Source: a cyanobacterium PCC 7702 (GTDB lineage Bacteria; Cyanobacteriota; Cyanobacteriia; Cyanobacteriales; Nostocaceae). From it: a stretch of DNA of 64,000 bases. The DNA is taken from assembly GCA_000332255.1 (NCBI GenBank), contig KB235926.1, forward strand, positions 2,306,734 to 2,370,733, given 5' to 3'. Positions 49,074 to 58,640 of this stretch are shown here, in pieces. The translations under genes were made by a program, and so were the position numbers. Position 1 is the stretch's first letter. Every line of letters starts with the position of its first letter. The notes under the pieces are model-generated. The model did not search any database and was not told where the DNA came from. It was given only the letters and a program-made list of their open reading frames with translations.

Positions 49074-49840
49074 AACTTCATGACTCTATAAAAATGCATC
49101 ATAACTTGGACTAATTTGTTTAAACCTTTTTCCAATTTAGATTGGGGAGGATGTAGAATTTTTCTATGTTCTTCAAAATAGCTGGACATTTCTTCCATAC
49201 AGGATTGACCCTTTTGAATTCTAACTAATTCAATTTTGTTATTAAAAAATGAAATGCCTGGCATTTCGCTCCATCTTACTTGCAAGCCAGCCTTAAAAGC
49301 AGCTAAACCGATAGCATTTCCTTCTCCAGCATAAACTCCGTTTAACTCAAAATAATTGGCAAGGCGATCCCATTCTTGTAAAAACTTAACTTCTTTCCCG
49401 GCATCCTTGGTAACTGCAAATAAATATTCATGAAGAAAATAAATTTTTTCCCATTCGGTGTCTATATTGAGATTTTGGGCAGCTTTTTTAACTACTTGCA
49501 ATTCTTTAATCAACTTTTTATCTGCATTTTTTAAAGAAACTTTGGCAAATTTTTGTGGCATATTGACACAGGCTCTAGCTGTAATTCCTGGTAATTTTAG
49601 CCATTCCATGTTTTCTGGTACTGATGCTACAATTCGCATATCTGCATCTAGGAAAATGCATGAATTAGATAGTGATAAAGCCTTGGTAATTGCAAATCTC
49701 TTGTCGTGGAAACACTTAACACCTTGTTGTTGATGTTTAAAAGCTAAAACTTGAGGGAAGTGACTAAATTCTTGTGGACGATCGGTTAATACGATCAAAG
49801 GAGTATGAGGTGAATATTTCTCTATATCTTTAGCTAGCAA
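49061..49840 (-). CDS. GT-A fold glycosyltransferase-like protein, probably 5'-disrupted
   Basis: A 259-residue frame with a DxD-type motif in CIFLDADMRIVAS (about residues 58-70), the metal/nucleotide-sugar site of GT-A enzymes. The frame starts with TTG, which is unlikely. In frame upstream, an ATG (49912) begins MTKKES, then TAA (49894-49892), then sequence that reads naturally as the first strand and helix of the fold (TLALGKKYRALAFLLAKD). Codon 7 therefore looks like a nonsense mutation, and the TTG form would lack the first beta strand. Last gene of the glycan block. It may be a pseudogene. Confidence 0.7.
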   Translation of the reverse strand: MLAKDIEKYSPHTPLIVLTDRPQEFSHFPQVLAFKHQQQGVKCFHDKRFAITKALSLSNSCIFLDADMRIVASVPENMEWLKLPGITARACVNMPQKFAKVSLKNADKKLIKELQVVKKAAQNLNIDTEWEKIYFLHEYLFAVTKDAGKEVKFLQEWDRLANYFELNGVYAGEGNAIGLAAFKAGLQVRWSEMPGISFFNNKIELVRIQKGQSCMEEMSSYFEEHRKILHPPQSKLEKGLNKLVQVMMHFYRVMKLKFF

Positions 49841-49939
49841 GAAAGCGAGAGCACGATATTTTTTGCCTAAGGCTAAAGTACAAAAACAAAATTAACTTTC
49901 TTTTTTCGTCATTTCATTATTGTTGTTAGAAAACAAAAG

Positions 49940-50761
49940 TTACGGCTGTGATTTAAAAAAAATTTCATGAGGTAAGAAAAATCGCCAGAGAAAACCGTGG
50001 GGAAGTACGGGGCTAGATTGAGGATCTATTGGTAAATATTGAGAACGGTAAGTTTGAATAGCCTGGTTTTTTTTAGATTGCACGGTATGAATAGCTACTC
50101 GATAAGCACCTGTTAATTCCTCAAACTTTAAGTTGTGAAACAGCAAGCATTTCCAAAGTAGCCAGATAGGATATTGCCACAAATCAACTTTGAGTTCAGC
50201 TTTTGCGATCGCAGCTTTAACAAGTTGATAAGCAGTTTCGTGATCTTGACTGCGGTCTTTGCTGTGAGTAACATATACCTCTTGAGGTTGAAAGACACGC
50301 AGTAACTGAGCCATTTCCTCAATGAGTTGCTGCTGTTCGACTTCTGTCATGCGATGCAATTTACCATCAGCTCGGTCCAGAAAGTGAATATCTTGTGGTT
50401 CAACACCTAAAATAGTTAAAGCCTGGAGTGCTTCTTGCTTGCGGATTTTAATAATTTCCTGGCGAGTAATTCTAGGATGACCTTTATGGGAAGCGCCTCC
50501 GTCTGTGATGAAAACAACCTTTACAGATACGCCTTGTTCTCGTTTCAGTGCAATTATGCCACCACAACCAAGTGCTTCATCATCTTGATGAGGTGCAAAT
50601 ACGATCGCCGATTTCTGACTTAAATCTGTTAATTGACTACCCCTGTGCACAAGCCAATAAAATTGTAATTTGATTTGTAATACTCGCAAGCGGTAGTTAA
50701 GTAAATATCGTTTGTTATGCAAACCAACCCTGAGACGGTGAAACAGAGACTGTATTTTCAT
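49940..50761 (-). CDS. PIG-L family deacetylase
   Basis: A 273-residue LmbE/PIG-L-like zinc deacetylase, expected to remove N-acetyl groups from sugars such as N-acetylglucosamine. The metal motif is APHQDDEALGCGG (the usual PHPDDE with Gln for Pro; His and both Asp present), VFITDGG follows, and the later His ligand region is THSKDRSQDHETAYQL. About 40 extra N-terminal residues precede the domain. Start ATG at 50761 or 50776. Set among glycosyltransferases, it probably modifies the same glycan. Confidence 0.88.
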   Translation of the reverse strand: MKIQSLFHRLRVGLHNKRYLLNYRLRVLQIKLQFYWLVHRGSQLTDLSQKSAIVFAPHQDDEALGCGGIIALKREQGVSVKVVFITDGGASHKGHPRITRQEIIKIRKQEALQALTILGVEPQDIHFLDRADGKLHRMTEVEQQQLIEEMAQLLRVFQPQEVYVTHSKDRSQDHETAYQLVKAAIAKAELKVDLWQYPIWLLWKCLLFHNLKFEELTGAYRVAIHTVQSKKNQAIQTYRSQYLPIDPQSSPVLPHGFLWRFFLPHEIFFKSQP

Positions 50762-50954
50762 AGTGTTTTTGATCACAAACAGACAGCTTTTGCGATCGCA
50801 GCGGTCTGCTGCAGCTACTCCAGCTTATAAAAAGTTTGCAAAGATGAGGTGAGAAAATCTACTGATTTTTTGTTATTTATTGATAATTCCAAATCAATAT
50901 TCAGTATTTTTGTGTACTCAAACTAAGTATGCTGTAACTCACTATTCATGCAAT

Positions 50955-51872
50955 TTAAAATAGTCTTTTCCTCAAGTTATTAAAATTTTGTTGCCAGCGA
51001 TTTTTATTTGATGATATCGATAAATTTACTTGATTTAACGCCGGATTGAGATAACGGTAATATTCCCAAATTTCCCAGTAGGGACAGCCCGGTTCAATGC
51101 GAATTCCAGCCCAATGAAGATATTGTAATGGTTGATTGACATTGGGATCAAACAGTATATTTCCCTGGCGCTGAAAATAGGAAGTTCCAGCCCAATTACC
51201 TGGCGCTTTTCCGGGTCTGCGGACAATATTAAAGCGATGGGGAATTCGCTTGAGAAGCATATAATTTATAATTGGCTGGTCGGAAGTTTTTTGAGAAAAG
51301 TCAAAGTATTCTAAATGAGAAGCACATTCGCTAAAAATTTCGTACAAATCCTGTTCGGAAATGAGATTTTTTTTTGCACCCCAAAAACCACAATTAAAAA
51401 TGTCTTTTAGTTCTGTTTGCGTAAATATTTTCTCTCCTATAACTTTCTCTGTAAAGATATTAGTAATTCCACCCATATGCTGGTAATCACAACAAATAAA
51501 ATCTGTAAAGGCTAAGTAGTTAAGGTTATCAATTATTTTTTCAAATACGACTATATCTGTATCTAGATATAAGAATTCCTCAAAAGGACCGAACCAACAA
51601 GCTTGTTTGCGAAATTGATGAGGACGGGCAAAAATTTTGCCGCCAAAAATTTCGTGCAATTTTTTTGATAAGCGCTCAATCAAAGTTAAATCTTCGTACA
51701 GAAGGACTCCATAATATTTGTTTAGTATCTCTGCTATTTGGTGATAATTTTCGTCATAGGGAATCATAATTATGGGAGTATCGGTATCGTACAATCGAAT
51801 GCTGTTGAGCAGAGCGATCGCCTGGTCTGTTACCTTGTTATTAGCAATGATATAAATTCCTCGATTCACCAC
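50955..51872 (-). CDS. Glycosyltransferase-like protein (Npun_R2821/R2822 type), copy B
   Basis: A 305-residue GT-A-like protein with LYLDTDIVVFE as its DxD region (about residues 97-107) and a late acceptor-side motif LQYLHWAGIR. It is a clear paralogue of the gene just upstream: both open with (I/C)-x-x-(I/L)AN-(N/D)-(K/R)V-x-DQ-x-IALLNSI and share PYD-(E/D)-N. I believe both belong to the family NCBI names Npun_R2821/Npun_R2822. Donor and acceptor unknown. The GTG start at 51872 abuts the TAA of copy A, so translation is coupled. Confidence 0.82.
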   Translation of the reverse strand: MVNRGIYIIANNKVTDQAIALLNSIRLYDTDTPIIMIPYDENYHQIAEILNKYYGVLLYEDLTLIERLSKKLHEIFGGKIFARPHQFRKQACWFGPFEEFLYLDTDIVVFEKIIDNLNYLAFTDFICCDYQHMGGITNIFTEKVIGEKIFTQTELKDIFNCGFWGAKKNLISEQDLYEIFSECASHLEYFDFSQKTSDQPIINYMLLKRIPHRFNIVRRPGKAPGNWAGTSYFQRQGNILFDPNVNQPLQYLHWAGIRIEPGCPYWEIWEYYRYLNPALNQVNLSISSNKNRWQQNFNNLRKRLF

Positions 51873-52874
51873 TTATACCTCAACCATTACTCCTAATTTT
51901 TTTAAAATTCTTGTAGCCCAATTCTCTAAAGTTTTATAAGCTTTGGACTTGTTTGGAAATTGGGGTCGCTTGTTTGGCTCGTGAAGATAGCGATAATGTA
52001 AAAAAATCTCTCGATAGGGAAAGTCAATATTTTTTCCGTTACAAACCTGACTAAATAATTGAGATGAAAGACCGATGTAATGAATATAAGTTAAACGTTT
52101 ATTGTTATCATACAAAATACTATCTCTAGCTTGAAAGTGAGTAGAAGTTACACAACAACCAGTAACTACATTTTCTGGGAAATAAAGGGCGCAGTTATAA
52201 CTACAAATTTCTGCACGCATGACCATGTAATTAAGAATTGTTTGATCCGGGGCCATTTCATAGAGAATTTCTACTTCTCCTTGACGCAAATTTTCTAGTA
52301 ACCATTCTCGCTGTTGGACAGTAAATATATTCTTTTTAGTAGCATAAAAACCGGAACAAAATATTTCGGTTTGGAGTCGAGATAAAGGAAAGATTTTTGT
52401 TAATTTTGGAGAGGAAATATTATAAACATGAGATAAATCTTTAAACTGAAAATCGTAGACTACCCAATCATTGCACTCGAGGAGAGTAAAAATTGATTCC
52501 AGCGGACTCATTAATAAAGTGTCTGCATCCATGTATACAAAGCGGTCAAAAGGACCATCAAAGGCGCAGTAACGTCTGTGAGTACCAAATCGATAATATT
52601 GCTCGCGACTAATTTTTTGCCAAGATTTTTTAGCAGTGGGGTGAGCGTCCCAAATTTGGCGTGCAAAATTATCCCATGCTTGTATAGACTTTTGATTGTC
52701 ATAGAGTTGGACGTGGGGGCGGCGAGAAATTTCAGTTTGAATTTGGGTTATATTATCGTCATAAGGATAGATGCATACGGGAATTTGTTGTCCGTAAATT
52801 GCCTCTATGCTGTTTAATAAAGCGATAAGTTGATCGTAAACGCGGTCGTTAGCAAGAGTACAAATCCCATCCAT
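51873..52874 (-). CDS. Glycosyltransferase-like protein (Npun_R2821/R2822 type), copy A
   Basis: A 333-residue GT-A-like protein. The nucleotide-sugar site is FVYMDADTLLMSP (about residues 115-127); the conserved HYIGL near 270 matches the HWAG of its paralogue. Starts ATG at 52874 (MDGICTLANDRVYDQ). The two paralogues are adjacent without a gap, suggesting duplication followed by divergence and perhaps two successive sugar additions. Confidence 0.82.
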   Translation of the reverse strand: MDGICTLANDRVYDQLIALLNSIEAIYGQQIPVCIYPYDDNITQIQTEISRRPHVQLYDNQKSIQAWDNFARQIWDAHPTAKKSWQKISREQYYRFGTHRRYCAFDGPFDRFVYMDADTLLMSPLESIFTLLECNDWVVYDFQFKDLSHVYNISSPKLTKIFPLSRLQTEIFCSGFYATKKNIFTVQQREWLLENLRQGEVEILYEMAPDQTILNYMVMRAEICSYNCALYFPENVVTGCCVTSTHFQARDSILYDNNKRLTYIHYIGLSSQLFSQVCNGKNIDFPYREIFLHYRYLHEPNKRPQFPNKSKAYKTLENWATRILKKLGVMVEV

Positions 52875-52901
52875 AACAAGTCCGTAATTGGAAATAAAAA
52901 T

Positions 52902-53861
52902 CTAGAATTTAGCGACCAGATCTGACAACCAGTTGAGCAAATTAAGTTTATGGATAATAATTTTTCTAGCTTCAGCGATCGCGTCTTTTGCTTGATACCA
53001 TGCATCGGGAGTAGCTGTTACTTGTTGAATGTAAGCAATTCCTTTTTCATCTAGGCTGGGTAAACGTAAAAAACTCCCGGTTGGTAATAATTTATCAGCT
53101 GCAGGACCGCCATAATAGATTGGTAAACACCATGCTAGCAGCGCATCCCATAATTTTTCACTTACATACCAATTATTGCTGCTATAATTTTCAATTGCTA
53201 AATTATAATAATAGGGCGCCATTCCATACCATTTGTTATTTAATTCTCCTAATGATTTAGCCCAAACAGGTAAATTACGTCCGTATAAATCGAATTTAAT
53301 TGTACTTGATTGCAGAGTTTTTAAAAATTCTAAACGTTGGCGATGATTGGCTGTGCGGCTAATTCCAGAAGTAATCCAACTGCAAGAAATAACTTTTTGA
53401 GGTGGTGGCATTTCATCTAATTCTCGAAAAGAATTAGAGTGATACCAAATGGCAGGCATATAATCAGGAATAGGAGCAAAATCATCAGGTCCGGAAACAT
53501 AACCACAATACTGCTGCGCTTGCTGATAATTGTATTTATTTCGTTCTACAATCTCGTCTAAAGGAGGTTCGCGTAAAAGATAAATTACTCGTTCTTTAGG
53601 AACTCCGCGGCAAAAAGAGGTAATATTTAATTGGGGTTGATTGTGTTTGTGAGAAAGTATTTTTAACCAAGATTGATGTTGTTTTTGAGGTAGGGGAAAA
53701 TCAAACTGATACATGAGCAGAAAATCAGGCTTTTCTGCTAGGGCTTGTAATTGGATATTTTTCCAAATTCCGAAGGGATAAGGAGTTTGTTGCCACAGCC
53801 AATCGCTTTTGTTTTCTAAATTGGGATAGCTGCTAATCATACCAATAGTTTGAATTTTCAT
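52902..53861 (-). CDS. GT10-like (alpha-1,3-fucosyltransferase family) glycosyltransferase
   Basis: A 319-residue GT-B protein. Its C-terminal half carries the GT10 signature: KFDLYGRNLPVW, then YYYNLAIENYSSNNWYVSEKLWDALLAWCLPIYYGG, closely following the family pattern FxLxxENS...YVTEKL..A...G.VPVYWG. Earlier, REPP (about 118-121) and an SxI/ISR segment match acceptor-side motifs. Donor is likely GDP-fucose or a related GDP-sugar, by family. I chose the ATG at 53861 (MKIQTIG); starts at 53867 and 53921 are possible, the last overlapping the preceding gene. Confidence 0.83.
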   Translation of the reverse strand: MKIQTIGMISSYPNLENKSDWLWQQTPYPFGIWKNIQLQALAEKPDFLLMYQFDFPLPQKQHQSWLKILSHKHNQPQLNITSFCRGVPKERVIYLLREPPLDEIVERNKYNYQQAQQYCGYVSGPDDFAPIPDYMPAIWYHSNSFRELDEMPPPQKVISCSWITSGISRTANHRQRLEFLKTLQSSTIKFDLYGRNLPVWAKSLGELNNKWYGMAPYYYNLAIENYSSNNWYVSEKLWDALLAWCLPIYYGGPAADKLLPTGSFLRLPSLDEKGIAYIQQVTATPDAWYQAKDAIAEARKIIIHKLNLLNWLSDLVAKF

Positions 53862-53889
53862 GGACATGCTCCCTAGATAGAAAGTTGTT

Positions 53890-55101
53890 TTAAGCAAGAA
53901 GTGGAGGACGTAGAGATTCATCTACATAACTGATGATTTTTGCTGCTCGATTTTCCCAAGAAAACTGCTTGACAAATTCTATACCTTCAAAATAACCTTC
54001 TATTTTACGAGGATGGGTTTGAAAAACTCGCCTGAGACATTCAGCAAATTTGATGGGGTTATCTGGTTCGCACCAAGCAGCGATCGCTGGAGTATTTTTA
54101 AACTCTATTAAAGAAGGAATTTCTGTAGCTACTATAGGAGTACCGGAAGCCAAGTAATCAAATAATTTCAAAGGAGATGTAAAAGTTGCTGCTGGTCCGG
54201 AACAATGGGGATGAGCTAGAACGTCTGCTGCTTGAAGCAATGATGGTAAATTTTCGTGCCAGATGTAGCCTAAAAATGTTATGTTTGTAGCTTGAGTTTC
54301 CCGGGCTAATTGCTGATAGTACAGTACTTCTATTTCAGTACCCCCCGCACATGCAAATTGAACATCTTGCATTTCCCTGGCTACATCAATAAGAATATCT
54401 ATGCCTTTAAATTTTTTCAGCGCTCCTGCATAAACTACTAATTTTTCTCGTCCATCTTGAAGTAGTTTTTGGCGCCATTGTGCTGCTTTTTCTGGCTGTC
54501 TTTTGAGAAATAAATGATTGTAGCCATTGTGGAGCTTTATAACTTTTTCTGGCGGCATTCCGTGTTGAATCATACTGTCGCGAATTGTATCAGCAACTGT
54601 CACCGCAATTTGAAACAACGGGTGCCGAACAATTTCTAACTCAAATAATTTATCTTCATGATGGTGATGCTCGTAAATTGCAGGAACATTATTTTTAATA
54701 GCAGCTTTGACAAAATTCCAGTTTCGGCTGTGGACAAGTTTAGTATGAGGTAGTATGTAGAAAGGAAAATAATATTTGGTGGCAATGGTATTAGAATTAG
54801 TGAATTTAGTTAAGAAACGGTCAACAGGCCAGGGCATTGCTAAGGGAGCAACTTTTAATTTTTCATCGAGATTATAATATTTGCTAAGGGTTTCTGGTAC
54901 TCGCTGAGGGTGAAAAGGACAAATAAAATTAACTATATTTAGCTGTGCTAATTTTTTACAAGGATAGACTAAAACTGCCGGATAACCTAAGTTCGCTGCT
55001 GCATTTGCTGCATTGGTAAATTGCACTATGTGAGCTTCTGGCTTGGGTAAATCGTCTAGAAGGAAAAAGATATAGTGTTTTTGAGAACTAGAAGATTTCA
55101 T
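53890..55101 (-). CDS. GT4-type glycosyltransferase
   Basis: A 403-residue GT-B retaining glycosyltransferase. The C-terminal donor domain shows VVYAGALKKFKGIDILI (about 219-235), FLGYIWHENLPSLLQAADVLAHP and the E-x7-E region at SPLKLFDYLASGTPIVATEIPS. An unusual His run (EHHHHEDK) sits in the acceptor half. Four bases separate it from the ABC exporter gene upstream, so the two are co-expressed. Probably transfers a sugar on the cytoplasmic face before export. Confidence 0.88.
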   Translation of the reverse strand: MKSSSSQKHYIFFLLDDLPKPEAHIVQFTNAANAAANLGYPAVLVYPCKKLAQLNIVNFICPFHPQRVPETLSKYYNLDEKLKVAPLAMPWPVDRFLTKFTNSNTIATKYYFPFYILPHTKLVHSRNWNFVKAAIKNNVPAIYEHHHHEDKLFELEIVRHPLFQIAVTVADTIRDSMIQHGMPPEKVIKLHNGYNHLFLKRQPEKAAQWRQKLLQDGREKLVVYAGALKKFKGIDILIDVAREMQDVQFACAGGTEIEVLYYQQLARETQATNITFLGYIWHENLPSLLQAADVLAHPHCSGPAATFTSPLKLFDYLASGTPIVATEIPSLIEFKNTPAIAAWCEPDNPIKFAECLRRVFQTHPRKIEGYFEGIEFVKQFSWENRAAKIISYVDESLRPPLLA

Positions 55102-55105
55102 AAAT

Positions 55106-57355
55106 TTATGATTTCAGGTATTTCATACTATCCTCAATACTTTCTAGGGTTTTAAAAAGATGCATCGCCGACTGCAAAGCTTGTTCTAGCAATTCATTTT
55201 CTGCCTCCCAATTTGTTGCCGAATTATTAATAACACTGTTGATTAAGTTTATGATTTCCTTGATATCTTTTTGCAGATAAGATATACTAAGAGAAATGAG
55301 ATGATGGATGGCTAAATCGTAATTTTGCTGTGCCAAAAATTGGGGTTGCCATTGAATTTGTAGATGGACAAGATCGTCTAAAATATCAATAATATTAAGA
55401 AGGCTTAAGGCTGCTTTTTGAGTATCTACAATTAATTCTTGCCGTTCTTGTGGCTTCTGTAAGTCATCTAGAAGTAAAAGCAAAAACCCAATCATCGAGT
55501 GCAGTCGCGTGCGAATTTCGTGGGAAATACGAATGAAACTGCGCTGACTTTTACTAGGAGATAGTTCCCGATCTCCAAATTGAATTGAATACAAGCGTGA
55601 GTAGTAACCACCTTTTTGTAAAAGTTCCTCGTGGGTTCCCACTTCGACAACGCATCCTCGCTCCAGTACAGCTATTTGCTCTGCTCTTTGCACTGTAGAC
55701 AAGCGATGAGCGATGACTAAGGTAGTGCGATCGCGACTGAGATCGTCAATTGCTGCTTGTACCAGACGCTCGGAAACGGTATCCAAAGCACTGGTAGCTT
55801 CATCAAGGATGAGTATTTCCGGATCTTGCAAAAGAGCGCGTGCGATCGCTAAACGCTGTCTTTGTCCCCCGGACAACATCACACCGCGATCGCCAATGGT
55901 TGTGTCTAATCCCTGGGGTAATTTATTAATAAACTCGTAAGCATGAGCTCGTTTGGCTGCAGTAATAATTTCATCTTCGCTGGCGTCTGGTTTTCCATAA
56001 GCGATGTTATATCGCACCGAATCATTGAACAAAAAAGTTTCTTGACTGACAATTCCCATCGCTTTTCGCACCGATGTCAGAGAAAACTCCCGCAAATCAA
56101 CGCCATCAATGGTGATGGAACCGCAAGTTGGGTCGTAAAATCTAGGTAACAAATCTGCAAGTGTTGATTTACCTGCACCGGAGCTACCTACCAAAGCCAA
56201 AGTTGTTCCCCGTGGCAAGTATAAATTCACATTTTGGAGTACCATCTTTTCATGGCCTGGATAGGCAAAGGATACATTGTTGAAACTAATACCTTTTTTT
56301 AAACCAGTAAAAGGAATGCTACCACTACTCATCCGGGGTTTGTTATCGTAGCGTAAAAAATCGGTCACCAGCTCTACGCTGCTGGATGTATTAGCAAAGC
56401 TATTGCGAAGAGTATTTAACTGAGAAATCAGTGGTAGCAATCGCAGCAGTATTAATAAATATGTCAGAAGTACAGCTGATAAGGAGACAATTTGGTCTTT
56501 AAAAAATGTCCGACTTAAAAAGACTATTAGTAATAAAGCAGCAATTCCCATCACTTCGCTAGTTGGGGCGATCGCCTCCGAATTCATCTGCGACTGAAAA
56601 TCTGCTTTTTCGCGATCGCGAATTAGCTTTTTAATCTTTTGGAATTCTCTTTCTTCATTTCCTGTCGCTTTGACCAGCTTAATTCCGCTTAAAGTTTCCA
56701 GCACAGCAATTGAGTATGCAGTTGACATTTCACTTAGCTGCTTACCAAGTCTTCGAGAACGACTGATAGCGTACTGATTGGCGAAGGTAATCAAAGACAA
56801 TAAAAAAGTAGCAGCTATAGTTAATTGCCAGGAAATCGATAATAGCAAACCAACAAAAATTAAAATTGTAATTCCTAAAATAATTAATTTGATAGTATTA
56901 CCAATAGTACTGGCAGCTCGACTAATTTCTCCTCCCAAACGGTTGATCAAATCGCCGATATTCATCTTGACATAATAATCTATGTCAATTGCCAGTAATA
57001 ACTGCAATCCTGCTTCCCGCATATCGGAAGTCAACCGTCTTGTGAGATAATTAGATGCCAGCGTACTGGAATATATTGCTAAATTCTTGAAAAAAATTAT
57101 CAGTATAATTGCCCCTGCCATGATTAACAAGCTATAGTTTTCTGGTAAATTCTCAAAGGAATGCATAATTACTTTGAGAACGGGAGGAGCACTACTTAAA
57201 TTTACTTCTTGTCCCACAATTTTTAAAATTACTGGCACAATTAAAGCTGTGCCAATTCCGTTAAAAAAAGCTCCTGAAAATCCCAAAAATATTGCGATAA
57301 TAATTAAAGCAGGATAAGGTTTGGCAAATCTTAGTAACAGCTTTATATTAGACAT
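55106..57355 (-). CDS. MsbA-type ABC exporter fused to a C-terminal HisKA domain
   Basis: A 749-residue protein. Residues 1-330 are a six-helix ABC_membrane domain; 355-595 a nucleotide-binding domain with Walker A (GSSGAGKST, 390-398), signature LSGGQ (494-498), Walker B (ILILDEA, 514-520) and His550. It then continues for about 150 residues beyond the normal end. This tail opens FIRISHEIRTRLHSMIGF, an H-box with His612 (codon 55520-55522), and a helical hairpin ending in LLNIIDILDDLVHL: a HisKA dimerisation/phosphoacceptor domain. No HATPase domain follows; the rest is helical. Among glycosyltransferases, the likely cargo is a lipid-linked glycan or glycolipid. Phosphorylation of His612 by another protein is inference. 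Confidence 0.93.
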   Translation of the reverse strand: MSNIKLLLRFAKPYPALIIIAIFLGFSGAFFNGIGTALIVPVILKIVGQEVNLSSAPPVLKVIMHSFENLPENYSLLIMAGAIILIIFFKNLAIYSSTLASNYLTRRLTSDMREAGLQLLLAIDIDYYVKMNIGDLINRLGGEISRAASTIGNTIKLIILGITILIFVGLLLSISWQLTIAATFLLSLITFANQYAISRSRRLGKQLSEMSTAYSIAVLETLSGIKLVKATGNEEREFQKIKKLIRDREKADFQSQMNSEAIAPTSEVMGIAALLLIVFLSRTFFKDQIVSLSAVLLTYLLILLRLLPLISQLNTLRNSFANTSSSVELVTDFLRYDNKPRMSSGSIPFTGLKKGISFNNVSFAYPGHEKMVLQNVNLYLPRGTTLALVGSSGAGKSTLADLLPRFYDPTCGSITIDGVDLREFSLTSVRKAMGIVSQETFLFNDSVRYNIAYGKPDASEDEIITAAKRAHAYEFINKLPQGLDTTIGDRGVMLSGGQRQRLAIARALLQDPEILILDEATSALDTVSERLVQAAIDDLSRDRTTLVIAHRLSTVQRAEQIAVLERGCVVEVGTHEELLQKGGYYSRLYSIQFGDRELSPSKSQRSFIRISHEIRTRLHSMIGFLLLLLDDLQKPQERQELIVDTQKAALSLLNIIDILDDLVHLQIQWQPQFLAQQNYDLAIHHLISLSISYLQKDIKEIINLINSVINNSATNWEAENELLEQALQSAMHLFKTLESIEDSMKYLKS

Positions 57356-57470
57356 TGGGGACTAATATTACAATTTTGCTTTTAGGGAAATTTCGATCAT
57401 ATTTAAATACTTTCACACTCAGCTTTCTGGCTCTAATTACTCTTTAATTTTCAACACTTAACCCCAGGAA

Positions 57471-58640
57471 CTACAACCGAGAAATTACCGAGTTTAGCGT
57501 GGAAGCCATCGCTTCTATGCTGTATTTTTCTACACATCTTTCCCTAGCTTTTTTTCCACGTTCATTGGCTGCATCTAAATATTGAAATATCAATTGAATT
57601 TGTTCGGCAATTTGCTCGGGAGAATTAGGGTCGACTAAATATCCAGTTTCACCTAAAATTTCTGGAATGTCTCCTACTTTCGTTGCTAGTACGGGTTTGG
57701 CCATTGCCATACCGTCGGTTATTTTCAAAGGAAATTGAGCGCGAGTTTCTAGGGTATCTCGTTGCGGAACAACAATAATATCAGCAGCAGCTACCACATC
57801 AGGCATGATATCTACTGGATAATTTGGCAGTTTCACAATCCAACGTCCCCAGCATTGTTGCAGTTTTTTGTCATAATCATCATAGGGACTACCACCGACG
57901 ATCACCAGTTTTAACTGCGGCTGATTAATTCGATCTAATGCTATAAGAACATCTTCTAAACCTTTATAAGGTCTTGGTGCACCAGGAAACATCAAGATTT
58001 TGTATTCTGATAAACCATAGCGAATTTTACTAGTATTGCCATTATATTTAGCAGGATCAAATAAGAAGATATCCTTGCCATTAGGAACAAGCGTACCTCC
58101 AAAACGTTGCTGCAAAAATTTTGTATTTACTGTCACAGCGTTAGCTTCTTTGACGAAATTTTCTATCCATTTAATATATAAAGGATGATTGGGATTTCTC
58201 AACGCACCATCCGGTTTGAGTAAATCTCTAATCAATTGCCTTGGTTTAGGATGGTAAGACCAATTATCGCCACCATGCCAGCTCATTTCCCAATCGTCAA
58301 CATCTAAAATAATTGGTCTTTTAGTAAAAAGTTTCTTTAAGAGTGCAACTCCAAAACTCGCTGGTTGAGGCTTGATCGCATAAACAATATCTCCTTCTAT
58401 ATAGGTTAATAGTTTGTTAATTGATTTCCAAAAACCTGGGTAATTTCCACCTTCTACAACCTTTATTTTCAAGTTTTTCGGAATTGCTTTATATAAATCA
58501 TTTCCAAACTTAAATCCTAAAATTTCTATTTGATATCCTAATTTCTCCAAGGCATTTTTCAATAAAAAAGCCCTCAAAAATCCATCATTAGTTGATAAAT
58601 TCCAAACTAAAATAGAAATACTTTTTTTAAACATATACAA
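57471..58640 (-). CDS. GT4-type glycosyltransferase
   Basis: A 389-residue GT-B glycosyltransferase. The acceptor half includes GDIVYAIKPQPASFG and PIILDVDDWEMSWHGGDNW; the donor half has ILMFPGAPRPYKGLEDVLIAL and the ADIIVVPQRDTLETRAQFPLKITDGMAMAKPVLATKVGDIPE region typical of GT4. ATG at 58640 lies directly against the stop of the upstream gene; Met3 (58634) is an alternative. Part of the continuous minus-strand glycan block; 115 bases separate it from the exporter gene. Confidence 0.88.
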   Translation of the reverse strand: MYMFKKSISILVWNLSTNDGFLRAFLLKNALEKLGYQIEILGFKFGNDLYKAIPKNLKIKVVEGGNYPGFWKSINKLLTYIEGDIVYAIKPQPASFGVALLKKLFTKRPIILDVDDWEMSWHGGDNWSYHPKPRQLIRDLLKPDGALRNPNHPLYIKWIENFVKEANAVTVNTKFLQQRFGGTLVPNGKDIFLFDPAKYNGNTSKIRYGLSEYKILMFPGAPRPYKGLEDVLIALDRINQPQLKLVIVGGSPYDDYDKKLQQCWGRWIVKLPNYPVDIMPDVVAAADIIVVPQRDTLETRAQFPLKITDGMAMAKPVLATKVGDIPEILGETGYLVDPNSPEQIAEQIQLIFQYLDAANERGKKARERCVEKYSIEAMASTLNSVISRL

